Origin: Enterobacteriaceae endosymbiont of Plateumaris braccata | GTDB taxonomy: Bacteria > Pseudomonadota > Gammaproteobacteria > Enterobacterales > Enterobacteriaceae | Assembly (NCBI RefSeq): GCF_012563325.1 | Contig: NZ_CP046232.1 | Coordinates: forward strand, 448,215-512,214 | Direction of reading: 5' to 3' | DNA: 64,000 nt | In this document: positions 10,965-21,877 of the stretch, in pieces | Layout of the letters: every line of letters begins with the position of its first letter | Position numbering within the stretch: position 1 is the stretch's first letter | Program-made: the position numbers and the translations under genes | The notes under the pieces: model-generated | Seen by the model: the letters and a program-made list of their open reading frames with translations, nothing else | Databases searched by the model: none | Told to the model about the DNA's origin: nothing

Positions 10965-11315
10965 ATGAATATTATTGATTCTATTGAAAAAAAACAAATA
11001 AAAAAAAGTACAATATCTCTTTTATTTCGACCAGGAGATACACTAGAAATAAAAGTTTGGGTTGTGGAGGGTTCCAAAAAAAGATTACAATTATTTGAAG
11101 GAATTGTAATTGCTATACGAAAAAGAGGTTTAAATACTTCCTTTACTGTAAGAAAAATATCTAATAATATTGGTATTGAACGTGTATTTCAATTATATTC
11201 AAAAATAATTAATTCTATAACTATAAAAAAACATGGATATGTCAAAAAAGCAAAATTATATTATTTACGTAAATTAACAGGAAAAGCAGCACGTATAAAA
11301 GAACGTCTAATTTAA
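10965..11315 (+). CDS. rplS: 50S ribosomal protein L19
   Basis: Large-subunit protein L19 at the subunit interface. The 116 residues match E. coli (115): [39 protein letters not shown] and the basic C-terminus [19 protein letters not shown]. An AGGA ribosome site precedes the ATG. It is the last gene of the ffh-rplS block and faces recD convergently. Confidence 0.98.
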   Translation: MNIIDSIEKKQIKKSTISLLFRPGDTLEIKVWVVEGSKKRLQLFEGIVIAIRKRGLNTSFTVRKISNNIGIERVFQLYSKIINSITIKKHGYVKKAKLYYLRKLTGKAARIKERLI

Positions 11316-11416
11316 TATTAAATTATTTAAAATAAATTATTTAAATAAGTATTAATTTTTTAAGTTTAATTATATAGATAATATCTAAAATAAATTAATA
11401 ATCATACGTTATTAAC

Positions 11417-11433
11417 AAATGATAGAATCATTT
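11417..11433. terminator. Short hairpin at the rplS/recD convergence
   Basis: AAATGAT-AGA-ATCATTT forms a 7-base stem with a 3-base loop and overlaps the recD stop codon. It lies between convergent genes and is followed by T-rich sequence on each strand. It is weak, and could act from either side. Confidence 0.4.
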
Positions 11434-13275
11434 ATAAATATTTTTTATAATACGGTTTTCTAAATTAGAAAATCGTATTATTTTAGATTTTATTGATTTA
11501 AATAATATTGAATTTGTACTATAAATAGATATTGTAGATTTTGATCTTGTAATAGCAGTATAGATTAATTCTCTAGTTAATAAAGATGAATATGTATTAG
11601 GTAATACTAAAGATATATTATTAAATTCTGATCCTTGTGATTTATGTACAGTAATTGCGTAAGCAATATCATATTTAGGTAAATTATCAATAAGAATATT
11701 ATGATATTTACCATTAGATAAATTAAATTTAACTTTTAATTCATTATCTGATGTATCTAAAAAAGTAATACCTATATCACCATTATATAAATTTAAAAAA
11801 TTATTATTTTGGGTAATAATAATAGGTCTACCTATATACCAACTATTTTTTCTATAAGTATTATTTAAAATATTTTTTTGAAAAAACTCATTTTCTAATT
11901 GATTGTTAATTTCTTTTGTACCAAACATTCCATATTTTACTGCACATAAAATTTGGTATGTATTAAAAATATTAAATATTTCATTAACATTATTTTTGAC
12001 ATTTATATAATCAAAATATTTTTTATATTCTATAATAAACTGATTTATCATTAATTTATATTTTATTTCATTATTAATATTAACAAATTTAATATTATTA
12101 AATGTTTTATTTAAAAATAAATTTTTAATTTTTTTTATATTACCTTTTCTAACTAAAATAGCTAATTGATTTATTCCTGAATTATATTCATAACGATAAT
12201 TATGTTTTAATAAACTAATAAAATTGCGTAAAAATAAATGTTTATTTTTATTTTCTTTTTTTAAGACATTATAATCAACTATATTATATAACCATTCTGA
12301 ATATTTTTTTGTAAAATTAAATTTTTTAAAATTACAAATATCTTTAAAAATATAACCAATTTCTATTGGAGGTAATTGATTATCATCACCTAATAAAATT
12401 AGTTTACTATTATTAGATAAAGAATTGAATATTATTGACATTAAATTTAAATCAATCATAGAAGCTTCATCTATAATTAATATATCAGTAATTAATTTAT
12501 TATGAGTATTATATCTAGGTTCTTTATTATAAATATTAATTTTTAATAAACGATGAATAGTTGTTGCTTTATAAGGAATATTTTTTTTTTCTTCCTTAGT
12601 CATTAAAAAATTATTTTTTATAAAATAATTATTAATTGATTCTGTTAATCGATTAGCTGCTTTCCCTGTACTAGCAGCTATATTAATAGTTAATGAAATA
12701 GAATATAATTTAATAAAAAATAAAATTAATTTTGCAATAATATTTGTTTTTCCTGTACCAGGAGATCCTGTAATTATACTTATTTTATGAGTAAAAACCA
12801 TGGCTACAGATATTTTTTGATAGATATCATCTGATTTAAATAAAATATTTAATATTTTTTTTATATTTTTTTTTTTTGGTAAATTAAAATAATTATTTAT
12901 TAAATTTTTAATAATAATATTTTCTTCTTTCCATATTCTATATAAATAAAGACAATTATCTTCTATTACTAATGGTGTGACTTTCGTACCATCACTGACA
13001 ATATTATAACATAATAATTTTTTTTCTTGTTGTGTAAAATTATCTATTAATTCTATTTCTTTTTTTGATAAAATTATTTTTTTTCTTTTCAATATTTTTT
13101 TTATATTAAATTTTAATAATGGTAAACAAACGTTTCCTTTACTAATAAAATAACTGAGATAAGCAACAATAAACATTAAGTATGGTTCATTTTTAGATGC
13201 CATTATATATGCAAATTGTAAGTCAATGAGACGAATAAAATTATTTTTATATAATTTTTTTAAAAAATAATACAT
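11428..13275 (-). CDS. recD: Exodeoxyribonuclease V subunit alpha (RecD helicase)
   Basis: 5'-to-3' SF1B helicase motor of RecBCD, used in double-strand break repair. The 615 residues (608 in E. coli) keep the helicase motifs: GSPGTGKTN (Walker A, near 170), LIIDEASMID (Walker B), GDDNQLPPIEIG, and the C-terminal AITVHKSQGSEF and YTAITRS. It ends with TGA. It lies 31 bases after recB and completes the recC-recB-recD cluster. The N-terminal RecB-interacting domain is strongly diverged. Usefulness depends on whether RecC is made. Confidence 0.95.
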   Translation of the reverse strand: MYYFLKKLYKNNFIRLIDLQFAYIMASKNEPYLMFIVAYLSYFISKGNVCLPLLKFNIKKILKRKKIILSKKEIELIDNFTQQEKKLLCYNIVSDGTKVTPLVIEDNCLYLYRIWKEENIIIKNLINNYFNLPKKKNIKKILNILFKSDDIYQKISVAMVFTHKISIITGSPGTGKTNIIAKLILFFIKLYSISLTINIAASTGKAANRLTESINNYFIKNNFLMTKEEKKNIPYKATTIHRLLKINIYNKEPRYNTHNKLITDILIIDEASMIDLNLMSIIFNSLSNNSKLILLGDDNQLPPIEIGYIFKDICNFKKFNFTKKYSEWLYNIVDYNVLKKENKNKHLFLRNFISLLKHNYRYEYNSGINQLAILVRKGNIKKIKNLFLNKTFNNIKFVNINNEIKYKLMINQFIIEYKKYFDYINVKNNVNEIFNIFNTYQILCAVKYGMFGTKEINNQLENEFFQKNILNNTYRKNSWYIGRPIIITQNNNFLNLYNGDIGITFLDTSDNELKVKFNLSNGKYHNILIDNLPKYDIAYAITVHKSQGSEFNNISLVLPNTYSSLLTRELIYTAITRSKSTISIYSTNSILFKSIKSKIIRFSNLENRIIKNIYK

Positions 13276-13306
13276 ATTATTAATTTCATTATATTTATAA
13301 AAAATC

Positions 13307-16300
13307 TTAAGAAATTAATTGATCTAACTTTTTAATTAATTTATAAGACGGCCTTATTTCCCAAATACCATTTGAACTATTTTTTATATTATTAATACCC
13401 CTAATATATAAATATAAAACACTTCCAAAATGTTTTTCATAATTATAATTTTTAATACGAGAATAAAGATATTTATGTAAAACTAATGTATATATTTGAT
13501 ATTGTAAATCATATCTGTTTAGATTAATATCTTTTTCCATACATTTATTAGTATATTTATTATAATTTTTTCCTAACCAATTAGATTTATAATCTATTAT
13601 ATAATATTTATTATTCCATAAAATTATTAAATCAATAAATCCTTTTAATATTCCTTGATAATCATTATTTAATTTCGATAATTTTTTGGATATTTTATCA
13701 TATTTACATATTATATTACATAATTTCATCATAGATAATTTATTATTTATATTTAAATAGAATTCTAATTCTGTTATTTTGTTTTTGTTTTGTATTTTAT
13801 TTAAAATAATTTTATCTGTTCCTAGTGGATGATGTAATATATTTGTTAACCATTTTATTAATATAGAATACCAAGAACAATTTATTTCTTTATGAAAAAA
13901 CTTTGTTTTAATAAAAGAATATAGAATTTTTTTAGTAAAATCTAATTTTTCAAAAATTTTATGTAAAATAATTCCAATTGTTTTCCCCGTAGGAAATGTA
14001 TGTGGTGTTTTTTCTATATTTTTTTTTTTAGAATTGAAAAATTTATATTTATAAATATTATTATTTAAATTTAAATCATTTTTAATATTAGAATAACTTG
14101 TGATTAATATTTTATTATATTTAATAACTTTTAATTTATTATATTGATCATTATTTTTTTTTTCTATAAGATAAATAGGATTATATTGTATTTGTTTTTT
14201 TTTAGTTATAATTTTAATTTCAATATCTTTACTTTCTAAATTAAATAATAAATTTTGAAAATTTTTATAATCTATGAAACCTTTATCATTTATTAAAAAT
14301 TCTACAGCACTTCTATATGGAAAATATTTTCGATATTGTTTTTTAGTATTTTTAATATTTCCTATACCAATACTACAATGAAAAATTGATCTAGTTAGAG
14401 ATACATATAATAATCGTAAATTTTCTGATAACATTTCTTCTAATGCATATTTTATACTATCATTATTATTATTAAAATCTATAATAGTTTTTAGTGTTTT
14501 TCTATTACGATAAATTATTCCTTCATTATGTACTAAATCTATAAAGTTAGAAGAAATAAAAGGTACCCATACCAATGGGTATTGTAAACCTTTAGCTTTA
14601 TGAATAGTAATTATTTTTATTTGATTAGAATCATTTTGTATTCTTATTTGTTGATTAAGCGATCTATTATTCGGAAATGAAATTTGTTTTATTAACCATA
14701 TAATAATTTGTTTTTTACTTTTAATTTTTATACATTCTATTTCTATTAATTCTGCTATATGTAATATATTTTGTATTTTTTTTTTGTGAAAAGTATTAAT
14801 TATATTTTTTTTGAATAAAATATTTTTTTTTAAAAAAATATTTTCTAACATTAATAAAATTCCGTTTTTATTCCATAGATTTTTATATTTGATAAATTGA
14901 ATAATACTTCTTTCTAAAAAACATTTTTCTTTTTTACTATCTAAATTAGATAAATCTATATTAAATAAATTACTTGCTAAAATATTTTTTAATTGTTTTA
15001 TTTTATGTGGTTCTAAAATAGATTTTAATAAAAGTACTAATTCTTTTGCTTCTATTGTTTCAAAAACACTATTAGAATTAGATAAATAGATAGAAGGAAT
15101 ATTAAATTTTATAAATTCTTTTTGTATAATATTAGCTTCATATTTATTGCGTACTAATACTATTATATCTGAAATATTAATAATATTACTATTATTTTTA
15201 TTTTTTTGTAAAAAAATTTTTTGGTGTTGACTTAATATAAGCCATTGACAGATTTCATAAGCACATTGGTATGATATTATTTGTCTATATAAATTTAAGT
15301 TTGTTTCTTTAGGTAAAAACCAAATAGTGATTCCCGGTTGAATAATATTATTAATAATAAAATTATAATTTAATTTTTGTTTAACATATGACGCTGGATA
15401 AAAAACTATATTTTTAAAAAAAAAAGGATATTGACAATTAGAAAATATTTTATTAACACCATTAATCATAGTTTTAGATGATCTCCAATTATTCTTTAAT
15501 GTATAACGATTTTTAATTTCAAGAGAAGCTTTAATATAAGTAAAAATATCAGCTCCTCTAAAAGAATAAATAGCTTGCTTAGGATCTCCTATTAATATTA
15601 ATGTACAATTAGACTTATTTATATAGATTTTTTTAAAAATATTATATTGTTTAATATCTGTATCTTGAAATTCATCTATTAATGCAACAGGATATAATTT
15701 TCTGATATCTTCTGCTAAATTTTTATTCTCATTAAATTTATTTAATGATTTATTTAATATTGATAATAAATCATTAAAGCTAATTTCTTCATTTTTTTCT
15801 TTATTTTTTTTTACTAAAGATTTTATATATTTTATAGCTTTAATTATTATCAAAATTTTTAAACTAATTATTTTATCTAAATATATATCTATATTTTTAA
15901 ATAAAATATGTTTCGGAAAATTTTTTTTATTTATAGTTTTTGAAATTAAAATTTTTTGAGAAAATCTTTTTAATTGTTCTGGAATAAAATTATCTTCAGT
16001 ATTGTTTGTTGTCCATTGATCTATATTTTCTATCCAAAGTTTAATAGATTTATTATTATAAACATGTTTATTAACATTAGATGTTATAATGATATTGATA
16101 ATATCATCTTTATATCTTATCCATTGTTTTTTTAAAAATTTAATATATTTAATGTTTTTATTAAATTGTTTAATTAAATTAATATTATTTAAATAAAATT
16201 TAGGTAATTCATCTTTTAATAAAAATGGGAGTAATTTATTCATTAAATCATTAGGTGTAGACCAATATTGTAATACAGTTTTTGCAATATTTTTTGGTAA

Positions 16301-16834
16301 AGGATATAAATATTTTCTCCAAAAGCTTATAGATGCATTATATTGTAAATAAATCTCATTATTAATTAATTTTTTATTATAAACAAAACTGTTAATTTCA
16401 TAATTTTTAATATTTAATATTTTGTGACAAAACGAATGAATAGTTAAAATTGTTGCATTATGAAAATTTAATTCTGCTTTTAACAAAATTAAGCTTGCTT
16501 TTTGTAAATCTTTTATTTCTTTAAGAAAATTATTAATAATAGGATATGGACTATTACCTTTTATACATGCTATACGTAATATATTTATACTATTTTTTAT
16601 TCTTTTACATAAATCTTGTGTTGAAACATCAGTAAATGTTACTACTAATATTTCTTCTACTGATAATGGAATATTAACTCTATTATTTTTATATAAACCT
16701 AATAAAAAACGTAAATATATAATAATTATTGTAAAAGTTTTTCCAGTACCAGCTGAAGCTTCTATTAAGCATTTTTGATTTAAATTATCCACAAAAGGAT
16801 CAAATTCTCTAATTTTTAGTATATTTTGTATCAT
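13307..16834 (-). CDS. recB: Exodeoxyribonuclease V subunit beta (RecB helicase-nuclease)
   Basis: 3'-to-5' SF1A helicase with a C-terminal nuclease; it processes double-strand ends and loads RecA. The frame is open to 16918 inside recC, but the ATG at 16834 (MIQNILKIREFDPF) starts 20 bases after the recC stop and gives 1175 residues (1180 in E. coli). Motifs: EASAGTGKTFT (Walker A), VALIDEFQDTDI, GDPKQAIYSFRGAD, IHKAKGLQYPLVWVP, LLYVSLTRS. The nuclease site is intact: GFIDLI (Asp) and IDYKSNWLG (Asp, Lys). ptrA, which lies between recC and recB in E. coli, is gone. Confidence 0.95.
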   Translation of the reverse strand: MIQNILKIREFDPFVDNLNQKCLIEASAGTGKTFTIIIIYLRFLLGLYKNNRVNIPLSVEEILVVTFTDVSTQDLCKRIKNSINILRIACIKGNSPYPIINNFLKEIKDLQKASLILLKAELNFHNATILTIHSFCHKILNIKNYEINSFVYNKKLINNEIYLQYNASISFWRKYLYPLPKNIAKTVLQYWSTPNDLMNKLLPFLLKDELPKFYLNNINLIKQFNKNIKYIKFLKKQWIRYKDDIINIIITSNVNKHVYNNKSIKLWIENIDQWTTNNTEDNFIPEQLKRFSQKILISKTINKKNFPKHILFKNIDIYLDKIISLKILIIIKAIKYIKSLVKKNKEKNEEISFNDLLSILNKSLNKFNENKNLAEDIRKLYPVALIDEFQDTDIKQYNIFKKIYINKSNCTLILIGDPKQAIYSFRGADIFTYIKASLEIKNRYTLKNNWRSSKTMINGVNKIFSNCQYPFFFKNIVFYPASYVKQKLNYNFIINNIIQPGITIWFLPKETNLNLYRQIISYQCAYEICQWLILSQHQKIFLQKNKNNSNIINISDIIVLVRNKYEANIIQKEFIKFNIPSIYLSNSNSVFETIEAKELVLLLKSILEPHKIKQLKNILASNLFNIDLSNLDSKKEKCFLERSIIQFIKYKNLWNKNGILLMLENIFLKKNILFKKNIINTFHKKKIQNILHIAELIEIECIKIKSKKQIIIWLIKQISFPNNRSLNQQIRIQNDSNQIKIITIHKAKGLQYPLVWVPFISSNFIDLVHNEGIIYRNRKTLKTIIDFNNNNDSIKYALEEMLSENLRLLYVSLTRSIFHCSIGIGNIKNTKKQYRKYFPYRSAVEFLINDKGFIDYKNFQNLLFNLESKDIEIKIITKKKQIQYNPIYLIEKKNNDQYNKLKVIKYNKILITSYSNIKNDLNLNNNIYKYKFFNSKKKNIEKTPHTFPTGKTIGIILHKIFEKLDFTKKILYSFIKTKFFHKEINCSWYSILIKWLTNILHHPLGTDKIILNKIQNKNKITELEFYLNINNKLSMMKLCNIICKYDKISKKLSKLNNDYQGILKGFIDLIILWNNKYYIIDYKSNWLGKNYNKYTNKCMEKDINLNRYDLQYQIYTLVLHKYLYSRIKNYNYEKHFGSVLYLYIRGINNIKNSSNGIWEIRPSYKLIKKLDQLIS

Positions 16835-16854
16835 ATATATATAAATAAAATATT

Positions 16855-19800
16855 TTATTTCATATAAAAAATAATAGGTAAGAGCCATTTTTCTATTAAT
16901 TTTATAGTTTTTAACCAATTTTTTTCATTAAAAAAATAATTTAATCTATTAAAATAAATATTATTATAATTCCCAATAAAATTAGAATTTATATTCCAAA
17001 GATAAAAAAAAATATTTTTTGCTTTTTTTTGTATAAAATTATCATAATTAATACATTGATTTTTTTTATTATAACAATAATATAACCATTTCCAAGAATT
17101 TTGCATAGGTAACATAATTGGATTATTTAATCCACATATATATCCATCAATATATTTTTTTAATAAAATAATTGCTATATCAGGTTGAATATAATTAAAA
17201 ACATATTTAGTATTTTTAAATCCTATAATTTTTGAAATGAATTTTTCTCCTTGTCTAATATCTATTATACATAAGATTAAATGTTCAATCCAAAAAGATA
17301 TAATAGATTTTATATCTATAATTTTTGGTTCATATTTTATAAAACCTTCAATATAACTTATAAGATTTATTTTTCCATATAATGTTATTCCTGATATATT
17401 TAAATTGATATATTTAATTATATTATCATATTTACATAATTTTAAATTATCTAATAATTTATATATATTTTCTTTATTATTATTCCACAATATTTTTCCA
17501 TAATTACCATAAGGTAAAATTCCTTTATTTAAATAATTATAATAAATTGAATTAATATTTTTATTTAAAATTAAAGAATGTAATATTTGTGTATTAATTT
17601 GGTATTTTGTTAAATAATCAAGTGAGAAAGGTTCTATTTCTGAAAATTGAAATTGATTTAATTCTTGTAAATATACTCCTAACCTTTGATTAAAAAACCC
17701 TTTTAAAGGATCTTTCCAAAAATTTATAATGTTTTTTAACAAAATTTTTTTCATTTTTAATATTGATAATTTTATATCAAAAAAATTTTGTTTATTTAAA
17801 AAATTAAAATCATTAAAATCAAAATTTGTAAAAATATTTTTTTTTTGATTTATATGATATATATGATTAACAATATGATTAGATATTTTATTTTTTTTAA
17901 TCTCATAATTATTAGAAATATATTCTAATAGTTCAGTTATTAAAATAGAAGGATATTTCCTATCATAATTTATATTATTAGTATCAATATAACTCAAATA
18001 TAATTTTTTTTTAGAAGCCATTAATAACTCAAGAAAAAAATATTTTTCTTGATCTAAATTATTTTTATCATTTTGTTTAGGATATTTTTTTATTAAATTA
18101 AAAACTACTGGATATGAATATCTAGGATAATATTTACTATTCATACCTATTACAAAACTAGCTTTAAAAGCTATATAATTCAGTTGACCAAAATTACAAA
18201 AATTAATTTTATTAAAAGAATAATTAAATTGTTTTTTTTTCTTTTCTAATAAAATTTGAAATTCTTTTATAATAATATTAATAGATATTTTTTGTTTATA
18301 ATTTGTATTTATTCCATTATCAATAAATAAAATAATATTTTTAAATAAATACTTCATATATTTATTTGAATCAATATTTGAATAAAAAAATTCTGAATAT
18401 AATTGTATTATTTTTTTTTTCCAATTTTGTATCAATTGTTTTTTCTTTAATTGTTTTTTCCATTTATATAATGTAAATAAAAAATAAGTAAATTTTCCTA
18501 ATAATTCTCCTAATACTCCAAATGTACCATTATAAGGAATTATTCCATTCCAATTCCCTGAATTATTATCTATAGCATACCCATATAACATACGATATAA
18601 CCCAAATTTCCAAGTATATTGATCTTTAGGTAAAGAAAGATTTTTAAAATTATGAAAGTTTAATCCATGTTTTATACCAATATCATTTATCCAATAACGT
18701 AAATATATTAAATCATCTTCATGATTAATAGAAAATTTTTTTGAAATTTCATTATTACCTAATAAATAAAATATTTCTTCAGGATAAAATTTTTTTGTTG
18801 ATAAATTTAACAAAAAAAAAATGTATCTGGTACATTAAAAATATTATTTTTATTAACATCTAAATAAATATTAAAAGGTAATTTTTTTTTATTAAATATA
18901 GAATAAATAAAAGGTAAATATATATCTAAATTAGGAGAGACTACAATAATATCATGCAAAAAATAATTTTTATTATTTATTAATTTAATAATATTAATTG
19001 ATAAAAATTCTATTTCTTGTTTAAGATCTACAAAAGTATTTATTTGTATAGAATCATCTGAAACATTAATCTTTTTTTTATTTTTTAATAAAGAATGATC
19101 TTGTAAGAGTAAAATATCTGTTTGTATATTATTTAATAAATTTGTAGGTTTTATTTTTACAAATGATTCTATCATTCTTGATTGTAAATTTATTAATTTA
19201 TTTATATTATTTAATCCATAGTTTCCCCAAGAAAATAATAATGAATTATTAAAGTTATCGTTTTTATTTGTTTGAATATTATCCCAATAATGTATACAAG
19301 GATTTTTGATTAAAATATGAATTTCTATATATTTTGTTAATTTTTCTAATAATTGTAAATATATCAAAGGTATATTTTGTGTTTCTAAAATAAATATTCT
19401 TTCTGGTAATATAGAATATTTTATTGTTTTTTTATTTTGAATATGAATTATATAATTATATAATTTACTTAAATACCATAATTGTTTACCTAATATTATT
19501 TTGTTATATATAATTAATTTTTTCCATAATTTAGCTTGCCAAATCTGATCTTTATCATTGAAAAGAAATATTTTTTGATCATTTTCCCATAAAAATAACC
19601 ATTTTGGACGATATTTTTGATATTCATCATATAAATTAGCAATTTGAATTGATATTTGAAATAAATAATTAATATTTTTAATATCATTTAAATATTTTTT
19701 AAAATTTTTAAATTCAGGTAAAATAATTATTTTTGGAATAATACTCATTAATTGCCAAATAATCATTTTTTTATTAAAAATATTTTCTTTAGAAATTTTT

Positions 19801-20033
19801 GGAATAATTTTTATAAATAAATCCCAAATAAATCTTTCTGGATTAATATAATTAATATTAGCATGTATTCCTATTATCTTAGATAAATTAATCTTTAAAT
19901 ATGGAATTAATGTTAAATCAGATAAAATTATAATTTCTGTTCGTAATGGATTCTTTAATGGATTTTCTAAAATATTATATTTTATTAAATTTAGTAAAAT
20001 ATCCAAATCATTAGAACGATATATTGTAAACAT
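16855..20033 (-). pseudogene. recC: Exodeoxyribonuclease V subunit gamma (RecC), interrupted by a frameshift
   Basis: RecC recognises Chi and splits the DNA strands in RecBCD. Here it is in two frames. The first part (20033 to 18807, 408 residues) begins MFTIYRSNDLDILLNL and covers the N-terminal helicase-like domain, ending VPDTFFFC-stop. The second (18813 to 16855) continues at once as LLNLSTKKFYPEEIF, matching the next E. coli segment (LLSLPDSRFVSEDV). The break lies in a run of ten A (18812-18821). One added or two missing bases there would give a single protein of about 1060 residues (E. coli 1122). Both halves are otherwise open and conserved, and recB and recD are intact, so transcriptional slippage, a very recent mutation or a sequencing error are all possible. 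Confidence 0.9.
18812..18821. repeat. A10 homopolymer at the recC frameshift
   Basis: Ten consecutive A on the plus strand (T10 in the coding sense) exactly where the recC frame changes. Such tracts are prone to polymerase slippage; in AT-rich endosymbionts slippage is known to restore broken frames in part of the transcripts. Confidence 0.9.
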
Positions 20034-20113
20034 GTATAGATATTATTTTTTTATATAAAACACATCATTAATTAGACTAAATACATAAATATTTAGATTT
20101 ATTTTGTGATTAA

Positions 20114-20971
20114 TTAATCAGGTTTTTTTATGTGATAAAAATATAACATTAGTAATCCTATAAAAACCATTGGTAAAGATAATATTTGACCCATAGTTAT
20201 ATAATTATAAAAAAAACCTAATTGTACATCAGGATCTCTAAAAAACTCTACAAAAATACGAAATATACCATAAAATAATAAAAATATACTAGTATTATAC
20301 CCTAATGTTTTTTTTTTAACAAATTTTACATTTAAAATAATAAATAATATTAATCCTTCTAAAAGAAATTCATAAATTTGTGATGGGTGTCTAGGTAAAT
20401 TACCATATTTTATAAATAAATATATAAAATTTGGATGATTTTGAATATACATCAAATCTGATTTAGTTGAATTTGGAAATATTATTGCCCATGGAATGTT
20501 AATAGTAACTCTTCCCCATAATTCACAATTAATAAAATTTGCTATTCTACCCATACCTAGTCCAAAAGGAACTAAAGGGACAATAAAATCAGTTAATTGT
20601 AAAAAATTTTTTTTTTGATAAAGAGAATATATAAAAATTACAAAAACAACACCAATTAATCCTCCATGAAAAGACATACCACCTTCTCTTACTCGAAATA
20701 AAAATATAGGATGAACTAAAAAATATTGTAAATTATAAAATAATACATATCCTAACCTACCACCTAATAAAAGACCTATAAAAGATAAATATAATAAAAT
20801 CTCATTTTTTTTATTATTCCAATACAAATCACTATGTGATTTATATTTTGACATATTTATTACAAATAAAAAACTAAATAAATACATTAAACTATACCAA
20901 TAAATATTGATACCATATATTGTAATAGCTATTGGATTAATTTTTGGAAAAGATAAATATTGTATATTCAT
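20114..20971 (-). CDS. lgt: Prolipoprotein diacylglyceryl transferase
   Basis: Inner-membrane enzyme that attaches diacylglycerol from phosphatidylglycerol to the lipobox cysteine of prolipoproteins. The frame extends to 21022, but the ATG at 20971 (MNIQYLSFPKINPIA) aligns with the E. coli start, giving 285 residues (291) and leaving a promoter space before the divergent mutH. Key segments: GGMSFHGGLIGV (His103 region), GRIANFINCELWG (family signature with Arg143), RHPSQIYEFLLEG, and FVEFFRDPD (Arg239 region). About seven membrane helices are visible. Its presence means lipoproteins are still processed. Confidence 0.95.
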   Translation of the reverse strand: MNIQYLSFPKINPIAITIYGINIYWYSLMYLFSFLFVINMSKYKSHSDLYWNNKKNEILLYLSFIGLLLGGRLGYVLFYNLQYFLVHPIFLFRVREGGMSFHGGLIGVVFVIFIYSLYQKKNFLQLTDFIVPLVPFGLGMGRIANFINCELWGRVTINIPWAIIFPNSTKSDLMYIQNHPNFIYLFIKYGNLPRHPSQIYEFLLEGLILFIILNVKFVKKKTLGYNTSIFLLFYGIFRIFVEFFRDPDVQLGFFYNYITMGQILSLPMVFIGLLMLYFYHIKKPD

Positions 20972-21027
20972 TTTATCATTATTCAAAATAATTATTTTAA
21001 AGCATTTTTCTAGTAGGTACAATTTAT

Positions 21028-21708
21028 ATGTGTATAAATAAAATTTTTTCTAATAATATTAATAATGAAGAAATATTATTTCTGAGAGCTACATTAATGA
21101 CAGGTTATTGTTTAAGTAATATTGCAGAATGGTTAAATTTACATATTCCAATAAATTTAAATAAAGATAAAGGATGGATAGGTAAATTAATTGAATTATA
21201 TTTATTAGGATCTCAGCAAAAAAATATATTTAATCAAGATATACCACAAATAGGTATAGAAATTAAAACTATTCCTATTAATGAAAAAGGAAATACTATT
21301 AATAATACATTTATATGTTCTTTACCTTTAAAAAATAAAAATTTTATTATTTGGGAAAAAAGTAAATTATATAATAAATTATCAAAAATTTTATGGATTC
21401 CTATTATAACCAAAAATGAAAATGTTCCTTTTGAAATGAGAGTAATAGGTAATCCTATTTTATGGAAACCTTCAAAAGAAAATTATAAAAACTTATATAA
21501 AGATTGGTTAGAATTAATGAAATTACTTGTTTCTGGTAAAATAGAATATATGAATTATTATAATGGTACTATTTTATTAGTAAAGACAAAATCTAATAAA
21601 AATAAATTAATAAAAACTATAAATGAAAATAATGAAATTATATTAACAACACCTAGAGCTTTTTATTTAAAAAAAAAATTTACAAAAACATTATTTATAA
21701 ATTTATAA
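21028..21708 (+). CDS. mutH: DNA mismatch repair endonuclease MutH
   Basis: Nicks the unmethylated strand at hemimethylated GATC in methyl-directed mismatch repair, acting with MutS and MutL. The 226 residues (229 in E. coli) carry RDKGWIG-like NKDKGWIGKLIE, then the catalytic Asp-Glu-Lys triad in QDIPQIGIEIKTIP, the WEKSK lysine region and RAFYLKKKFT at the C-terminus. It is divergent from lgt. In E. coli lgt, ptsP, rppH and mutH are neighbours; ptsP and rppH are missing here. mutS, mutL and dam are not in the window, so whether the pathway is complete is unknown. Confidence 0.95.
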   Translation: MCINKIFSNNINNEEILFLRATLMTGYCLSNIAEWLNLHIPINLNKDKGWIGKLIELYLLGSQQKNIFNQDIPQIGIEIKTIPINEKGNTINNTFICSLPLKNKNFIIWEKSKLYNKLSKILWIPIITKNENVPFEMRVIGNPILWKPSKENYKNLYKDWLELMKLLVSGKIEYMNYYNGTILLVKTKSNKNKLIKTINENNEIILTTPRAFYLKKKFTKTLFINL

Positions 21709-21877
21709 ATAATGTTTTAAATAAAAATTTATATATTTATTATTTAAAAAAATATAATTTAATAAGTTATTCTGACTTAATAAATAAAATTTTTTATATA
21801 AAAGATAATAATTATTAAAATAAATGTTATAATAATTAATTTAATTAAATTAAAATTATAAAAAATATTTTAATAAT

